Source: Phytoseiulus persimilis (taxonomy: Eukaryota > Arthropoda > Arachnida > Mesostigmata > Phytoseiidae). Taken from it: 64,000 bases of DNA. A program made the translations under genes and the position numbers. Below, in pieces: positions 41,501 through 52,065 of the stretch (position 1 is its first letter; every line of letters starts with the position of its first letter). The stretch lies in the NCBI GenBank assembly GCA_037576195.1, contig CM075103.1:31704723-31768722 (forward strand). Direction: 5' to 3'. The notes under the pieces are model-generated. The model saw only the letters and a list, made by a program, of their open reading frames with translations, did no database searches and was not told where the DNA came from.

Positions 41501-42428
41501 TCACTGGTCCCCAACTCGAATGAGGTGTCTCCCACAGTTCTTTTTCCCCCCCACGCCTCTTGGTAGCTGAGGCTTATCGAAGTGCGGTCGATCCAAGTCG
41601 GGGACTCGACCAGAGGCTTGACCTGTGTGCCTCGGACGCCTGAGGTGGCCCCCGGAATTGCCCGGACGGGTCGGAGCGTTACGAGCGTCAGAGGTGGAGA
41701 GTTGGTCTCTGTTGCCTCGACCTTGGGTTCCGGCTGCGCACAGAGATTCTTCGCGCCGTCGGACAGCACGCTGTTCGATCTCGGCCGAGGGTAGATGGAG
41801 GCCTTCGCCTATTCGACGACTAATCCTGACCATTGCCTCGACCTGACCAGCTTTATTCCAGCCCTGGTTTGAGTTGAGTGCAGGGCGTTCTGAAACATTC
41901 CCGAGATCTATTGTCTCAGTGCTGCCCTCCCGCTGGGTCATCAGGTTGTTCATGTACGCAGTGTTGCCATGGTTCTTGTTGTCCACAAAAAAGGCTGTGT
42001 AGACTACCCCGTTGACTTTTTCGTGTCTCCTGAGCTCCTCGAGTGTTTGCTGCGCTTCTGCGACAGCCTCGCTCCTCTGGTACGAGGCCTCTTGGAGTAC
42101 ACTTTGACCTACCCACACGAGGACTGTGGCAGAGCAGGCCTGGAGCTGCCTTCTCCAGCTTAGCTGTTGCTTTTTTGCGTAGCTTCGCAGTGGAGAGAGA
42201 CCCGTACGTCCTGGCTCTGAGTCCTTTGTGTTTGTTGAGGAGTGCATACATGGTATTTGACGGGAACAGGTCGGCACAGTGCCGATTCAGGCAGTGATAC
42301 GTTGTCTGGAGCGTAATACCAAGGAGACATCTCCTGTACCTGGCGAACAGGATTGACTGAACGCGGAGCAGTAGCGACACTCGCAAGGGACCTACCAGAA
42401 GTGACCCGCGACTTCTTGGCAAACTCAC
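41501..42428 (-). other. Unrecognised open frames, possibly one frameshifted ORF
   Basis: The frame 42428-41916 reads TMYALLNKHKGLRARTYGS and AKLRKKATAKLEKAA. The overlapping frame 42277-41501 reads RSEAVAEAQQTLEELRRHEK (coiled-coil-like), VVYTAFFVDNKNHGNTAYM and many polar residues. The protein-like stretches switch frame around 42150, suggesting a single ancestral ORF broken by a frameshift. No family is recognised. The retroelement-rich surroundings make an ORF1-type protein possible. Confidence 0.3.
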
Positions 42429-42971
42429 TGTTCGATAGTCAGTGACATGGTATGGATCGGCTGAGGGTCCTGGGTCATGGTATGAAGCGGCTGAGTTTCG
42501 AGCAGGTGGGCCCTACTCGGCCTGTCTTGCCTTCGATCACGCATAATGCTGGAAACCAAACTGCGACCTTTCGGCTCTCGAAAGATGCCTCTATCAAAGC
42601 GAAGCCCCATGCTTTCACTGTTGCCTCGTGGTTTATGATTCCTGTAGGTGTTGATGGATAAATTCTGTCAATAAACCCCTCATGCTCATTTCCGAGACCC
42701 CGACCGCTAGCTTGCTGCATTTCCTTTACCCCCATTTTCATGGTGGTCACATATGACGGCATGGCACTCCTGCCCATGTTGAGTGCCTATCCAAGCTTCG
42801 CAGGTGACCATGCGGAGATCCAGCCAACACGAGGCCCATCCGCCAGTCCGTTTTCGCCCTTGTCAGTAAAGTCGGCGGAAAGTCTTCAGCGACCTTGCAT
42901 GGCCTGAGCTTTACTACTCATCCGAAACCCGAAGTGAGCATAGAGAAAGAGAGCTGCTGCCTCTGATTGGA

Positions 42972-43514
42972 ATGATCTCCAGTGACAACGATGGAAATGA
43001 TTTCTGTCTGGCGGAGAAAGTCATTATTCGAGGTGCCATTGAACAGGAAAATCATATTCTACCTCTAGTTTCCGGCGGGATTGTCGCGACCGAAGAGTCG
43101 GAGTCCGGGAACAAATGTCCCTCTTTGTTTAGGCGAGATCGAGATCGACAGGCGCTCTCAGACTCCGCCCAATTACAAAGTGCAAATGATGTTCCCATCA
43201 TTCCGGTCGGAAGATGCCTGATCCTGTCGTCTAACGATAAAGCACGTTATCCAGCATCACATTGCAGAGGAACGGAACCTGCCATGGTCTTGTGGGTCCT
43301 AGAGGACGGAGAGCTAACTGTGGAGTCGGAAAAAGATCCAATCTTCTTATGCCTCGGGGACAAACGAGCGACTCGGATATCTTTTCGCTGCTGCTATTGC
43401 TTCTCCGGCCTCTTAATGCAAACTTCCCTAGATCGGCAGCGAATACATGCCTCAAACGGCGAGCTCGCCGTAAACGACGAGGCGTTCCCCGCCGACGAAC
43501 TATGGCGGAAATGA
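42972..43514 (+). CDS. Unrecognised 180-codon ORF
   Basis: ATG at 42972, no internal stops, ends LWRK at 43514. It contains a hydrophobic stretch near VLWVLEDGELTVESEK and a Cys-containing segment ISFRCCYCFSGLLM. No signal peptide, domain or homolog in the window is recognised, and a competing frame (43231-43455 minus) is open. It may be a chance ORF. Confidence 0.2.
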   Translation: MISSDNDGNDFCLAEKVIIRGAIEQENHILPLVSGGIVATEESESGNKCPSLFRRDRDRQALSDSAQLQSANDVPIIPVGRCLILSSNDKARYPASHCRGTEPAMVLWVLEDGELTVESEKDPIFLCLGDKRATRISFRCCYCFSGLLMQTSLDRQRIHASNGELAVNDEAFPADELWRK

Positions 43515-43539
43515 CGGTGCCAGGGGAGACTTCATTTTA

Positions 43540-43690
43540 GCGCAGGAACGCGGTTTTCTTCGGGCTTAATTACCAGGGTGTGACTGAGAGTGGAACGAAA
43601 AAATCGGAGCGAAAAATCGCAGCGGGAGGCCTTGAAGATTTTTCCGAAGCAAGGGAAATTTGAATTAATTTTGAATCACGTGTGTTGAGT
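43540..43690 (-). repeat. Dispersed repeat, inverted partner 54310-54475
   Basis: The reverse complement shares GGCCTCCCGCTGCGATTTTT, TTTTTCGTTCCACTC, GCCCGAAGAAAA and TGCGCTAAAAT with 54371-54475, plus AATTCAAATTTCCCT with 54335-54352. The copies are in opposite orientation about 11 kb apart. Confidence 0.75.
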
Positions 43691-43837
43691 GGTGAATCTC
43701 GGTGTCGCATTTATGGTGAAAAATAACGAAGTAATGTCGCTCAGATGAGGGTGTGGTAGATTGTAGACGACTGAGTTCTGAAAATTTGAAGCAGTTCCGT
43801 GTGAGCGTTCGGGACGTCGAGTATGGAGCGGGGGACT

Positions 43838-44465
43838 TGCCTCGAGCCCGATTGCCTCGAGCCCGATTGCCGCGAGCCCGAGTACCCCGAGCCCGAGTAA
43901 AGCTCCGCCCAGCTGACAGCGCGCCAGCTCAGTGAAACTTCTGTGCGGTGCTATGTCGCTTCCGCTAGGAGTTCTCCGGTTACATAATCTTGGCCTAGTT
44001 CGAAGCATGAGTCGCTATCCTTCTCTCTGAACTGAGAAGCGTTCGTCGAGCATCCCTGTGACATCGCCCTCCTGAGTGAATGTGGATGAAGCGCATCGGA
44101 GGAGGGACGAATTGTACTGATTGTTCGGATAGCCAATAATTTTGCATGAAGAATCAGTCATGGCCCCCCCCTCCCCCCCCCTCAAGGGGCAGTTCCCTAA
44201 TCCGTTCAACCTGACTTGGAGAAGGAGTGTCTGATCATATTTCCGAAGCGTTGGGCAGTGAACAGCAGCAGGACAAGAGACGGCAGGGTCAACATTGTTC
44301 CGATGCCATATGTTTAATTCGTTCTCTTCAACAACAAGGTCCCGCTCTGTCCTGAGAGGAGCATGTTCATAGAAGCTTCACTGAGCCGGCGCGCTCTCCG
44401 CTGGGCGGAGCTCGATTCGGGCTCGCGGTATTCGGGCTCGCGGAATCGGGCTCGAGGGAGGTAAC
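43838..44465. mobile_element. Foldback-type element with ~100-bp inverted ends
   Basis: The left end (43838-43945) consists of CCTCGAGCCCGATTG-like units repeated four times and then AGCTCCGCCCAGCTGACAGC, GCGCGCCAGCTCAGTGAAAC. The right end (44370-44465) is its reverse complement with three units. The ends therefore combine a variable number of a ~12-15-bp repeat with a unique part, as in foldback transposons. The ~420-bp interior has no coding capacity. Target duplications were not identified. Confidence 0.7.
44160..44183 (+). repeat. Poly-C tract
   Basis: Two C-runs separated by one T inside the foldback element. Confidence 0.6.
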
Positions 44466-44557
44466 CATGGAGCGTGCTCTAAGGTATGAACTCATGCAGA
44501 TTTTGCGTATCCTTTGTGAGTCTGGTTGACTCAATGATACGAGTCGTCTCAGAAGGT

Positions 44558-44879
44558 CTACATCACTGAGTATTCCTCATGTTTCGTCATTGTTCCTTTT
44601 TTCGAACGCTGGCGAGGAATCGAGAGAACAGGCAATTCCATGGCCGACGTGAGAATGAAGACATTTTCGTCTCCAATCTTCCTCGGTCTGAATCCGTGCT
44701 GGGTTTCTCCCACATCCCCTTCGTCCTCTCGCCACTCCACAATACCCGCTGGAAAGAGATATCCGTTCAACCTCCACTTTGAATACTTCTCGCTTGGAAG
44801 CGCGGTATCGTTGTTCGGATGCCGTCTCATCCGGAACTTTATTCCCACGGATCCCTTTCCTATTGTCTGTACCCATCAC
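44558..44879 (-). mobile_element. Non-LTR reverse-transcriptase fragment
   Basis: The frame 44848-44558 reads VGETQHGFRPRKIGDENVFILTSAMEL in consecutive pieces: QHGFRP is the reverse-transcriptase finger motif QxGFR, and NVFILTSAMEL matches NIFILTSAMEI of the element at 50622-50894. Upstream and downstream sequence is frameshifted. It is probably the same family as the fragments at 6930, 16180 and 50049. Confidence 0.65.
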
Positions 44880-44949
44880 CGAGAGGACCCATTAGGGACA
44901 TTTAGCGATGATGAGCTTCCGCTGTAACGGGTTCCCGCGGTCATCGGCT

Positions 44950-45450
44950 CTTGCCAAGCGCTCCAATCTTGTTGGAAATGTAGGCTGGACCGTTCCGAAG
45001 TCAGTTCAGACGCCTGGTTTCAACGCCCTGCTGACTCTCGCTTCATCAAGCAGCTAGATCTGCACTGTCAGACATCAATTCACGGAAAATGAATTCGTGG
45101 ACAATTTACTACGAGTACGGGACTACGCACGAGAATGGCTCGGAAATCAATTTTCGGCCCCCGATTCGAGGCAGATGTTTCCGGGGTCGACATGACCATA
45201 CTTTTTGGGTTTAACGGGGGCTATTCCGAGGACCCCGGTGATGGGGTTCCGCGGTGATGGGTTCAAGCGGTGATAGGGCAGAGCTAATGTGAATGGCTCC
45301 GTTCTTGTTGGAGAAATATATCAAAAATCAGCCACGAAGTACCAGCAGGTCCGCTTAATTGCAACCACAGCTCAACCACTCCGAAGCCAGATCTGACGCC
45401 GGGTTCCAACGCCCCGCTGGTGTTTGTCTTATCCATCAGCACGCAAGCTT
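44950..45450 (+). repeat. Partial direct duplication upstream of the FAR gene
   Basis: 44955-45075 and 45296-45450 share CTTGTTGGA, a block with TTCCGAAGTCAG versus CTCCGAAGCCAG, GACGCCTGGTTTCAACGCCC versus GACGCCGGGTTCCAACGCCC, and the following CATCA-rich stretch. Several indels separate them. Confidence 0.55.
45165..45250 (+). repeat. 45-bp minisatellite units (site d)
   Basis: Nearly two units between the two halves of the upstream duplication, including GGGGTCGACATGACCATACT and GGGTTTAACGGGGGC. Confidence 0.55.
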
Positions 45451-45516
45451 GAGCGTCTGAGCTGAGTGAAACCCCCGGAGAGGTCGGAACCCTTGCCCAT
45501 CGGCAGCCGTTGGTCT

Positions 45517-45522
45517 TATAAG
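45517..45522 (+). promoter_or_regulatory. Probable TATA box of the FAR gene
   Basis: TATAAG within TCTTATAAGACTCG. A start of transcription about 30 bp on, near CTCCAGTTCTC at 45545, would give a 5'UTR that reaches the splice donor at 45699. Confidence 0.5.
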
Positions 45523-45698
45523 ACTCGTGAGTTTTGAGTTCCGCACTCCAGTTCTCTTCCATAGTTTGCTCGTGCAAGTTCGCCGTCGTCGAAAAAGCAC
45601 AAAACTGAGCATCGTGCAGACTGCTCTAAACTTCCAACTCTCACACAGTCTTCACGACAAAGTTTCTAGTACAGTTCTGTTGGAGCCACCAGCGAAGG

Positions 45699-45798
45699 TA
45701 AGAGGAGTGAAGGTTCATGACGGACTTCTTGTAGCTGATCGCAGATGAGCTTGAACGAAGGTGCAGCAGGGATTCGAAAGGATTGATCTCGCTTGCAG
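45699..45798 (+). other. Probable 100-bp intron in the FAR 5'UTR
   Basis: The donor AAG|GTAAGA at 45699 and the acceptor CTTGCAG| at 45798 both fit the animal consensus well. Splicing would place the start ATG 12 nt into exon 2. The frame is open through the acceptor but has no earlier ATG, consistent with a non-coding first exon. Confidence 0.6.
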
Positions 45799-45810
45799 GG
45801 CAGCTCTGAA

Positions 45811-47310
45811 ATGGCCGGATACGTGAGCGTGAGTGAGTTCTACGCCGGCAAGACTCTGTTCATAACCGGGTGCACGGGATTCGTGGGGAAAGCTCTCCTC
45901 GAGAAAACTCTGCGCTCGTGCCCCGACCTTGACGCCGTCTACGTTCTGGGTCGCGGGAAGCGCGGCAAGACCCTCGAGCAGCGATTCGATGAGATTTTCA
46001 AGAGTGCGCTCTTCACCAAGCTGCAGAGGGAGTCTCCGGATGTTTTCAGCAAAGTTAAGTACGTCAATGGAGACATGCTGCTCGATGGGCTCGGGCTCAA
46101 CGAGGAGGACCTCAAGACGCTGCAGGAGCAGGTGAACATCGTCGTGCACTCAGCGGCGTCGGTTCGATTCGATGCTCCACTCCGTGACGCGGTAAACATG
46201 AATTTGGGAGGGACGAAGAAGCTGCTCGATATCGCGCGCTCGTTCAGGCGACTCGAGGTGTTCGTTCACGTGTCCACCTGCTACGCCAATTGCGACAACG
46301 AGGTCGTCGAGGAACGCATCTACGAGTGCGAATACGACGGTGACAAAATCATGGAAATCACGGAGTGGCTGGATGACGACGCTCTGGGAGCAATCCAAGA
46401 CAAACTTCTCGGGAAAAAACCGAACACGTATACATTCACGAAACATCTCACCGAGCTGATGATCCAGCGGTACAACGAGACGGTGCCGTTCTCGATTACC
46501 ATCGTGAGACCCTCGATCGTCGTGGCTTCGATGTCGGAACCCTTCCCGGGCTGGGTAGATAACTTCAACGGTCCAAGTGGGATGGTTTGCGCGAGCGCCT
46601 GTGGAATTCTGCGATCGATTTACTCGATTCGAGAGATGAGAACCGACCTGATTCCTGTGGATGTGGTGGTCAAAACAATCATCATCGCTGCTTGGCACGC
46701 TGGAATCTCCCAGTCGCAGGTGGTAGAGGTCTACAATTGCGCCATGGGCGATCGAGCGCCGAGCTTCACCTGGGGGGACTTCGAAAACTTCCAGCCAAAG
46801 CTGGCTGAGAAAGTGATGTTTACCAACGCCATTCGCTATCCGGCACTGGTTCTCCGAAGCAGCTGGAATCTCCACCGAGCCTCTATGTTTCTGGAGCATT
46901 TCCTTCCCTTATACATCGGGAACACGCTGTGCAACCTGTTCGGAAAAGACCTCAAATTGATGAAGATCTACGAGAAGCTCGAGGCAATGCAATCTGCACT
47001 GACATTCTTCACCACCCATCAGTGGACCTTCCAAACGAAGCGGCTGGAACAGCTCGCAAAATCATTGAACGAGGAAGACAGTCAAGAATTCGACATTGAC
47101 GTGAGCTCCCTGGTTTGGGATAAGTACCTACTAGACTACGTCAGTGGAATCCGTGACTTCGTTCTGAAAGAAACCGAGAGGACCCCGTCCGCATCGTTGA
47201 AGAAACTTTACATCTTTGAGCACGTTCAACGAGCCGCTCTCGTGTTCTCTCTCTACAAACTAGTCGGCTTCGGGGGTATCCTCTCAGGTATTGTGGATAC
47301 ATATTCATAG
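45811..47310 (+). CDS. Fatty acyl-CoA reductase
   Basis: A 499-residue protein from the ATG at 45811 (MAGYVSVSEFYAGK) to TAG at 47308-47310. It catalyses NADPH-dependent reduction of long-chain acyl-CoA to fatty alcohol, used for waxes, ether lipids and cuticle. Residues ~10-30 carry the Rossmann dinucleotide motif TGCTGFVG. VHSAASVRFDAPL and VHVSTCYANC are conserved family strings. The catalytic Tyr-Lys pair is in YTFTKHLTE (YxxxK). IVRPSIVVASMSEPFPGW and GPSGM follow. The C-terminal 'male sterile' domain starts near residue 350 (LEHFLPLYIGNTL, MKIYEKLEAMQSALTFF, WDKYLLDY). The C-terminal hydrophobic stretch (YKLVGFGGILSGIV) may anchor the enzyme to ER or peroxisome. Length and motifs are complete and typical. 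Coding is in one exon, with a spliced 5'UTR, TATA box and poly(A) signal. This is the clearest conventional gene here. Confidence 0.97.
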   Translation: MAGYVSVSEFYAGKTLFITGCTGFVGKALLEKTLRSCPDLDAVYVLGRGKRGKTLEQRFDEIFKSALFTKLQRESPDVFSKVKYVNGDMLLDGLGLNEEDLKTLQEQVNIVVHSAASVRFDAPLRDAVNMNLGGTKKLLDIARSFRRLEVFVHVSTCYANCDNEVVEERIYECEYDGDKIMEITEWLDDDALGAIQDKLLGKKPNTYTFTKHLTELMIQRYNETVPFSITIVRPSIVVASMSEPFPGWVDNFNGPSGMVCASACGILRSIYSIREMRTDLIPVDVVVKTIIIAAWHAGISQSQVVEVYNCAMGDRAPSFTWGDFENFQPKLAEKVMFTNAIRYPALVLRSSWNLHRASMFLEHFLPLYIGNTLCNLFGKDLKLMKIYEKLEAMQSALTFFTTHQWTFQTKRLEQLAKSLNEEDSQEFDIDVSSLVWDKYLLDYVSGIRDFVLKETERTPSASLKKLYIFEHVQRAALVFSLYKLVGFGGILSGIVDTYS

Positions 47311-47351
47311 ATAGAGAATCATCTTTTGTTCTCTGACCTGGATAGCTGGAA

Positions 47352-47357
47352 AATAAA
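47352..47357 (+). terminator. Poly(A) signal of the FAR gene
   Basis: AATAAA 42 bp after the stop codon in GGAAAATAAAATCGG. Confidence 0.7.
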
Positions 47358-47359
47358 AT

Positions 47360-48510
47360 CGGATTTGCTTGAGGAACTTTTCGAAATCAAAATGTTGTAC
47401 CGTTTGAGAATTCTATCGAGGAAATCACTCTCGAGCAGCCTCGCCGGTGTTTGGGACGAGGCAAACAAGGCCAAGGGGCGCTGAATCGGGTGTGCGTCAA
47501 ATGCACCGTCATGGTCCAGGCTGAATGCAGCGCGGTGCCATTTTCCAAGGTTCTGGACTGGTCCACATTGGATGCATTGGGGCGCGACTCCAGACAGAAC
47601 GTGGGGTGCTGCGTCGCAGCTCGTTTGGCTTGTTAGCCTTATGACTTGTGAGTCTCGATATGATTCGTGAGGGAAAACGCATTCCAGGGAGGATATGAGC
47701 GGTAGGATTTGAGATGCGCTCTCCCTCAGGTATTCGAGGGCTACACTGCAAGCTACTCATAAGATTTTTCTCCTCATTGAATTGAGGTTCTCTTCCCAGT
47801 TTTCCGATTGTAAGCCAAGTCTCATCAGCTCAAGGTTTCTGAGAATATCGTGGGGCTCAGTTCGAGGCTAGGGCTTATGTAGTTCTGGCGCTGGGAATAA
47901 CAGCAGAACTCCCTCAGATCTGAGCTTTACTGGAGACTGATCTTGGAATGTACTCGGAACTCGTCTTGGAAACTGTTGTCGGAGACTCCCCCCTCTCACC
48001 TCCAACCCGATCTCCGGCAAGCTCGGCTCGACGAAGATTCCCCGACAACTTCTCGTCATGTGATTCTTAACATGAGCGTTGATTCCCGCATGAACACGAT
48101 AATTTAGAGGTTTGTCGATGGCGACATCAAATCCTGTCATCCGCATATGTGCATTGGGAGCCAGCAGATCGGTCTCAGCTTGCGTTCGGTGGCCTCGAGA
48201 GCTTCGCGAGGGAACGCCTCTTTGATTTGGGCTCTCCGTTGGTACAAGTCCAGGATACCGTGGACTTGAAGCTATTCGAGAAATCGAGTCACCTGAGGGA
48301 ATCTATGCGCACAGGCTGTTATGGGAATCTAGGTAAAAAGCTCGGAAACTGAGAATGCGCTTGTAAGATGTTGAAAGAGCACGAATCAGCGCTTCTTGGG
48401 CGCTTTCGATGCTCCTCGGAATGGTTTCCAAAATGGCTCCGCGACAGCATCGTCAGTTTAGTCACGGCGATGTCATGGAAGAGCTTTGGGGAGGCCATGC
48501 CAGGTTGCAC
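47360..48510. other. No gene seen
   Basis: Short frames only (the longest, 47868-48146 minus, has 92 codons and no motif). No repeats recognised. Confidence 0.45.
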
Positions 48511-48514
48511 CAGT

Positions 48515-49430
48515 TCGACGTCAAGTTTCGTCACTGTCTAACCTCAACTTGGACCTTGCTGCCGGAGACCTCTGGAAACAGGCGTCATTGCCCATGGGTG
48601 CCGTTGGCCTCAGAATCCGCTCCATCCCGAATTTGAGCACCTGCGCTCACCTTGGCTCAGGTTAGGGAGCTGGCCTCGAGCTTCTCTCCACCAGAGGTCT
48701 CTGCCCACATCGACGCCCGTATCGATTCCCTATCAGTGAGATTTCGGAGTCAGTGGAGCGATATTCCGGGAAAGATCTCTCGGGCCACGTTGGTGGCAAA
48801 GGTCGCCAGAACGAGGCAGACGGAGCTGCTGAGAGACGCCGCGTATGGTCGTGACAGGGCAAGACTACATGCCGCTTTTCATGCGACCAGTGGAAAATGC
48901 CTTTTGGCCATCCCATCCCCGTCGATAGGCACGATGCTGTCAGAATCACACTCCACATCGCTGCCGGACTCCGACTGGGAGCTGCAATCTGCGCTCCTCA
49001 CCAGTGCGCCAGATGTTTTCGCCGGTTTCCGCGGTTGGAGATCATGGTCTCAGCTGTTCCCGCAGTAGCGGCCGACATCCTCGGCACAGGGCTCTCAACT
49101 CCGTCATGTCGCACGCTCTTGGTTCCGCAGGGGCTGCCAGCAACCGATGGGGCTCTCAGGCAACTCGGCGCTCCGTTCCGACGGCCTCACAGTGTCGTCA
49201 TGGAAGGCAGGGAAGTTACTTATGTGGGACGCCACGGTCTGGGATACTCTAGCGCCGTCGTACCGCACCGGCGCCGCTCGTGGGCCTGGGGCCGTCGCCA
49301 ACATGGCCAAGGCGAGTGATATGTCGAAATACAGGGAGCTGGAGTCCTGGTTCATTGTCCAGCCTATAGCGTTGGAAGCCCTCGATGTCGTGGGAAGCTC
49401 AACGCAGAGTTCCCTTTAACAACTCGGAAG
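48515..49430 (+). mobile_element. Non-LTR retrotransposon 3' end (decayed, second copy)
   Basis: In successive frames the plus strand reads LWKQASLPMGAVGLRIRSI, AHLGS, RDRARLHAAFHATSGKCLL, then ITLHIAAGLRLGAAICAPHQ, then DHGLSCSRSSGRHPRHRAL and GLSGNSALRSDGL, ending with LLMWDATVWDTLAPSY. This is the usual series of motifs after the polymerase core, including the Cys/His-rich CxxH...SCRxSxGRHxRHxALN region and the terminal WDxTVxDTxAPS motif. Several frameshifts are present. It is related to the copy at 10402-11260 but not recently duplicated from it. Confidence 0.8.
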
Positions 49431-50040
49431 GCGAATTGAGATGGTTACGGGAGATAGAAGAGCGTCGGAGTTCCTTTGCAGCGTGTGTCGATCGCAGTCC
49501 GGGAAGGCAACAGTGCGGCGGTCAGCGGCTCCTTGCCTGCGGCTACCAATCAAGAATACCAGTCTGAAATTCCCGCGGTGTACACATCACATACAATAGA
49601 AATCTGCATTTTTTTCGCCAGACCATATTGAACGCATCGTGACGGACTCACTCATTGATCACATTGAAAGCGCACATATGGGAAGCTACATGCGAGTAGG
49701 GCAAGGGTACAAATCGCATAAACACATCACGTGCAGAATCGAGCTGCTCGTGCAGTCGCGCCGGGCACGTACTGTACGTCATTGTCACGCCGCGCGCCCG
49801 TTTTTTTTCCTCCTGGATCGACACAATCGCCGATGCAAGATCACGTCTCATCAGGTGTTATCCATGTCAGTCGATTTTAGCGCGAATCGATCTGAGGGCG
49901 CAATAGATCCAAGTTAATGAGACCGAGAAACATAACCAAAGTCGAGAAGGAGAGTTGTTCTTGATGACCGGGGAATGCACACGCTTCATTATGGTTATAA
50001 TCCGGATCACACTGGTGCGCTTACGCATTCCTTAACCATT
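49431..50040. other. No gene seen
   Basis: Short frames only. A T-run at about 49801-49809. Confidence 0.45.
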
Positions 50041-50048
50041 CATTCCAA

Positions 50049-51140
50049 ATGATGGTTCACGTCGGGGCCCAGGAGGTGCGGAGAGAAATAAGGCAACGTG
50101 GCCATGGAATATACCTAGATATTCTCAGAGCACTGAGGAACAAAAGAGGCAAGATATTGTGGCAGTTCCTGAGTCGATGTGAAAACACTGGACGCCCATT
50201 TAGCACTCGGATCAAAGACCGAAATGGTCTCCTGATTCCAGATGATGGCTTGACAGATGACCTAACTGACGTGGGAATAGAACTGCTTGCTAGAAGCAGG
50301 ACCCACAATCAGGAAGTCCCGTGGCGAGGAAGTAGGGATTCCACAGGGATTGCTAGGCCTTGATATTATCCCAGCGAAAGTCTTGAGAAATCTGCAGAGT
50401 GAAGGTGTAAAGCAAATCACCGAGGTGCTCAACAGACCACGTTCTGAAGCCGGAGACATACCAGAGGACTGGAAACAGGGAAGAGTATCCATCATAGAGG
50501 AAGGAAAATCTAAGAAGGGACACCTGAACACAAACCGACCAGACACCCAAGTCCTGTACAGAGTATCCTCCTCATATCAAAGCTCAAAGAGTGGATCGAG
50601 AACGAACAGATTCTGGGGAAGTTGAAAAACGGCTCTGTACCAGGCGGGCGTGGAGACGGTAACATTTTTATACTTACTTCCGCCATGGAGATCGCCAGGG
50701 AAATCAAAGAAGGGATGATAGCCTGCTTCCTGGACTGCCTCCGAGTTCTCGATAGAATCGGTCGCGAAGAACTGACGAAGCTTCTACGCAGGCTCGGAAT
50801 GGAACCCCACGGGGTCGGCCCGCATGTAACACGCATATACGAGAACAACAAAGTCAAAGTTGTTCACGGCGAGGCCAGCTCAGGCTGGTTATGATCTCAC
50901 AGAGGTGTGAAACAAGGTTGTCTCCTGAGTAGCATTCGGTTCATACAACTTATAACAGAGCTCGAGAAACGACTGATCCGAAGTGAGCGCGGGTTTCGGT
51001 TCAGACGGAGAGGAAACTTTTGGAATGCTCGGGAGCCAAAACACTTCGTGCTACCTGGGTGGCTCTTTACGGATGACATGGTTGTACTTGCACACAACCG
51101 CAATTATCCGCAGGAGCTTCTAATTGTCACCGCGAGGTAG
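50049..51140 (+). mobile_element. Non-LTR retrotransposon reverse transcriptase (decayed)
   Basis: Plus-strand frames in order: ILWQFLSRCENTGRPFSTR (linker), LDIIPAKVLRNLQSEGVK and GDIPEDWKQGRVSIIEEG (first RT motifs), NTNRPDTQVLYRV (decayed YRPI region), GNIFILTSAMEIA, ACFLDCLRVLDRI (palm motif A, first Asp), GVKQGCLLSSIRF (motif B) and WLFTDDMVVLAHN (motif C, FTDD for the usual YADD). A stop follows SSGWL at about 50895, and frameshifts occur near 50340 and 50620. The order is complete, but the gene is not translatable. It is the best-preserved member of the RT family also seen at 6930, 11502, 16180 and 44558. Confidence 0.85.
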
Positions 51141-51174
51141 CGCGATGGGCACTGGGTATATCAGTATGGAAGGT

Positions 51175-51310
51175 AGCGAACGAACCGGTTCTCAGCAAAC
51201 TGGAACCGGTTCCGGATTCTCAGAACCGGTTCCCGGCGACCTAGAACCGGTTCCCGGCGACCTGGAACCGGTTCCGGTGTTCGGAATCGGTTCCGGGATC
51301 GGTTCTTTTC
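51175..51310 (+). repeat. GAACCGGTTC palindrome array
   Basis: Seven or eight occurrences of the 10-bp palindrome GAACCGGTTC or near variants (GGAATCGGTTCC, GGGATCGGTTC) with a spacing of roughly 15-24 bp. A short array of three lies at 54595-54660. Confidence 0.8.
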
Positions 51311-52060
51311 GGCAGCTTTTTTCGATCTCTTCAAAAGGGTTCGCCGGATCCATTTTTCACCTCCTGAGTCCTCTCTGAGGGCTCATAGCTCGAGCTGGTC
51401 CCGACTTCTGCCCTCGCAGACTGCACTCGAATACATTTGAGCCCTGCTTGCCTAGGACATCACACAAACAAATCTAGACTTCTTTTGGAACGGCATACTT
51501 CTCGATTCTATGATTCAGGAGTGAGAACAGGGGGTCACAATCCCAGTTCCGCCGGAACCGAAGAGTGAGGACGATTCAATACAGTTAGACCCGTAGAGGC
51601 ACTCTGCTAGAAGAAAGTCACGACCTTGAATACGGAATATTCATGGAAACGAAAATTTCGAATGTGGCAGATGCTTCATCCCTTCCGAGCAGCATGTTGC
51701 ATGATGCTCAAGTTATTTCGGTGACGTGCTGCTGTGGACGTCCGGCAACGGCCTTCCTCCTTCGAAGAAAAAAAAAACAGGAACGGTTCATCCACGGGTT
51801 GAACCGGGGCGCAGAAATGCGAACAACCTAGAGTCAAGCCGGGATACAGACAAAATTCGTCGATAAATGAATTGGAAAGTACGGTGGATTGGTTTTGAGA
51901 CACCTACAAAAAAACGAGATGGGGGGGGGGGTGTCCCAACCTTTCGAGAGGGGAAAATGCTTCAGCAATATTGAGATTTCTCATCAATGGCGGTGGCATG
52001 TGTCCAAAATTTCTCGAGTGCTTCCGCCCAAAGCCATCCTCAATTTGTTTTCGACGGTCC
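51311..52060. other. No gene seen
   Basis: Short frames, an A-run near 51769 and a G-run near 51921. Nothing recognised. Confidence 0.45.
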
Positions 52061-52065
52061 CATCT

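Noticed and set aside
46150..46899. 249-codon minus-strand ORF
   Set aside because: Antisense shadow of the well-supported fatty acyl-CoA reductase; long frames opposite GC-biased genes are expected.
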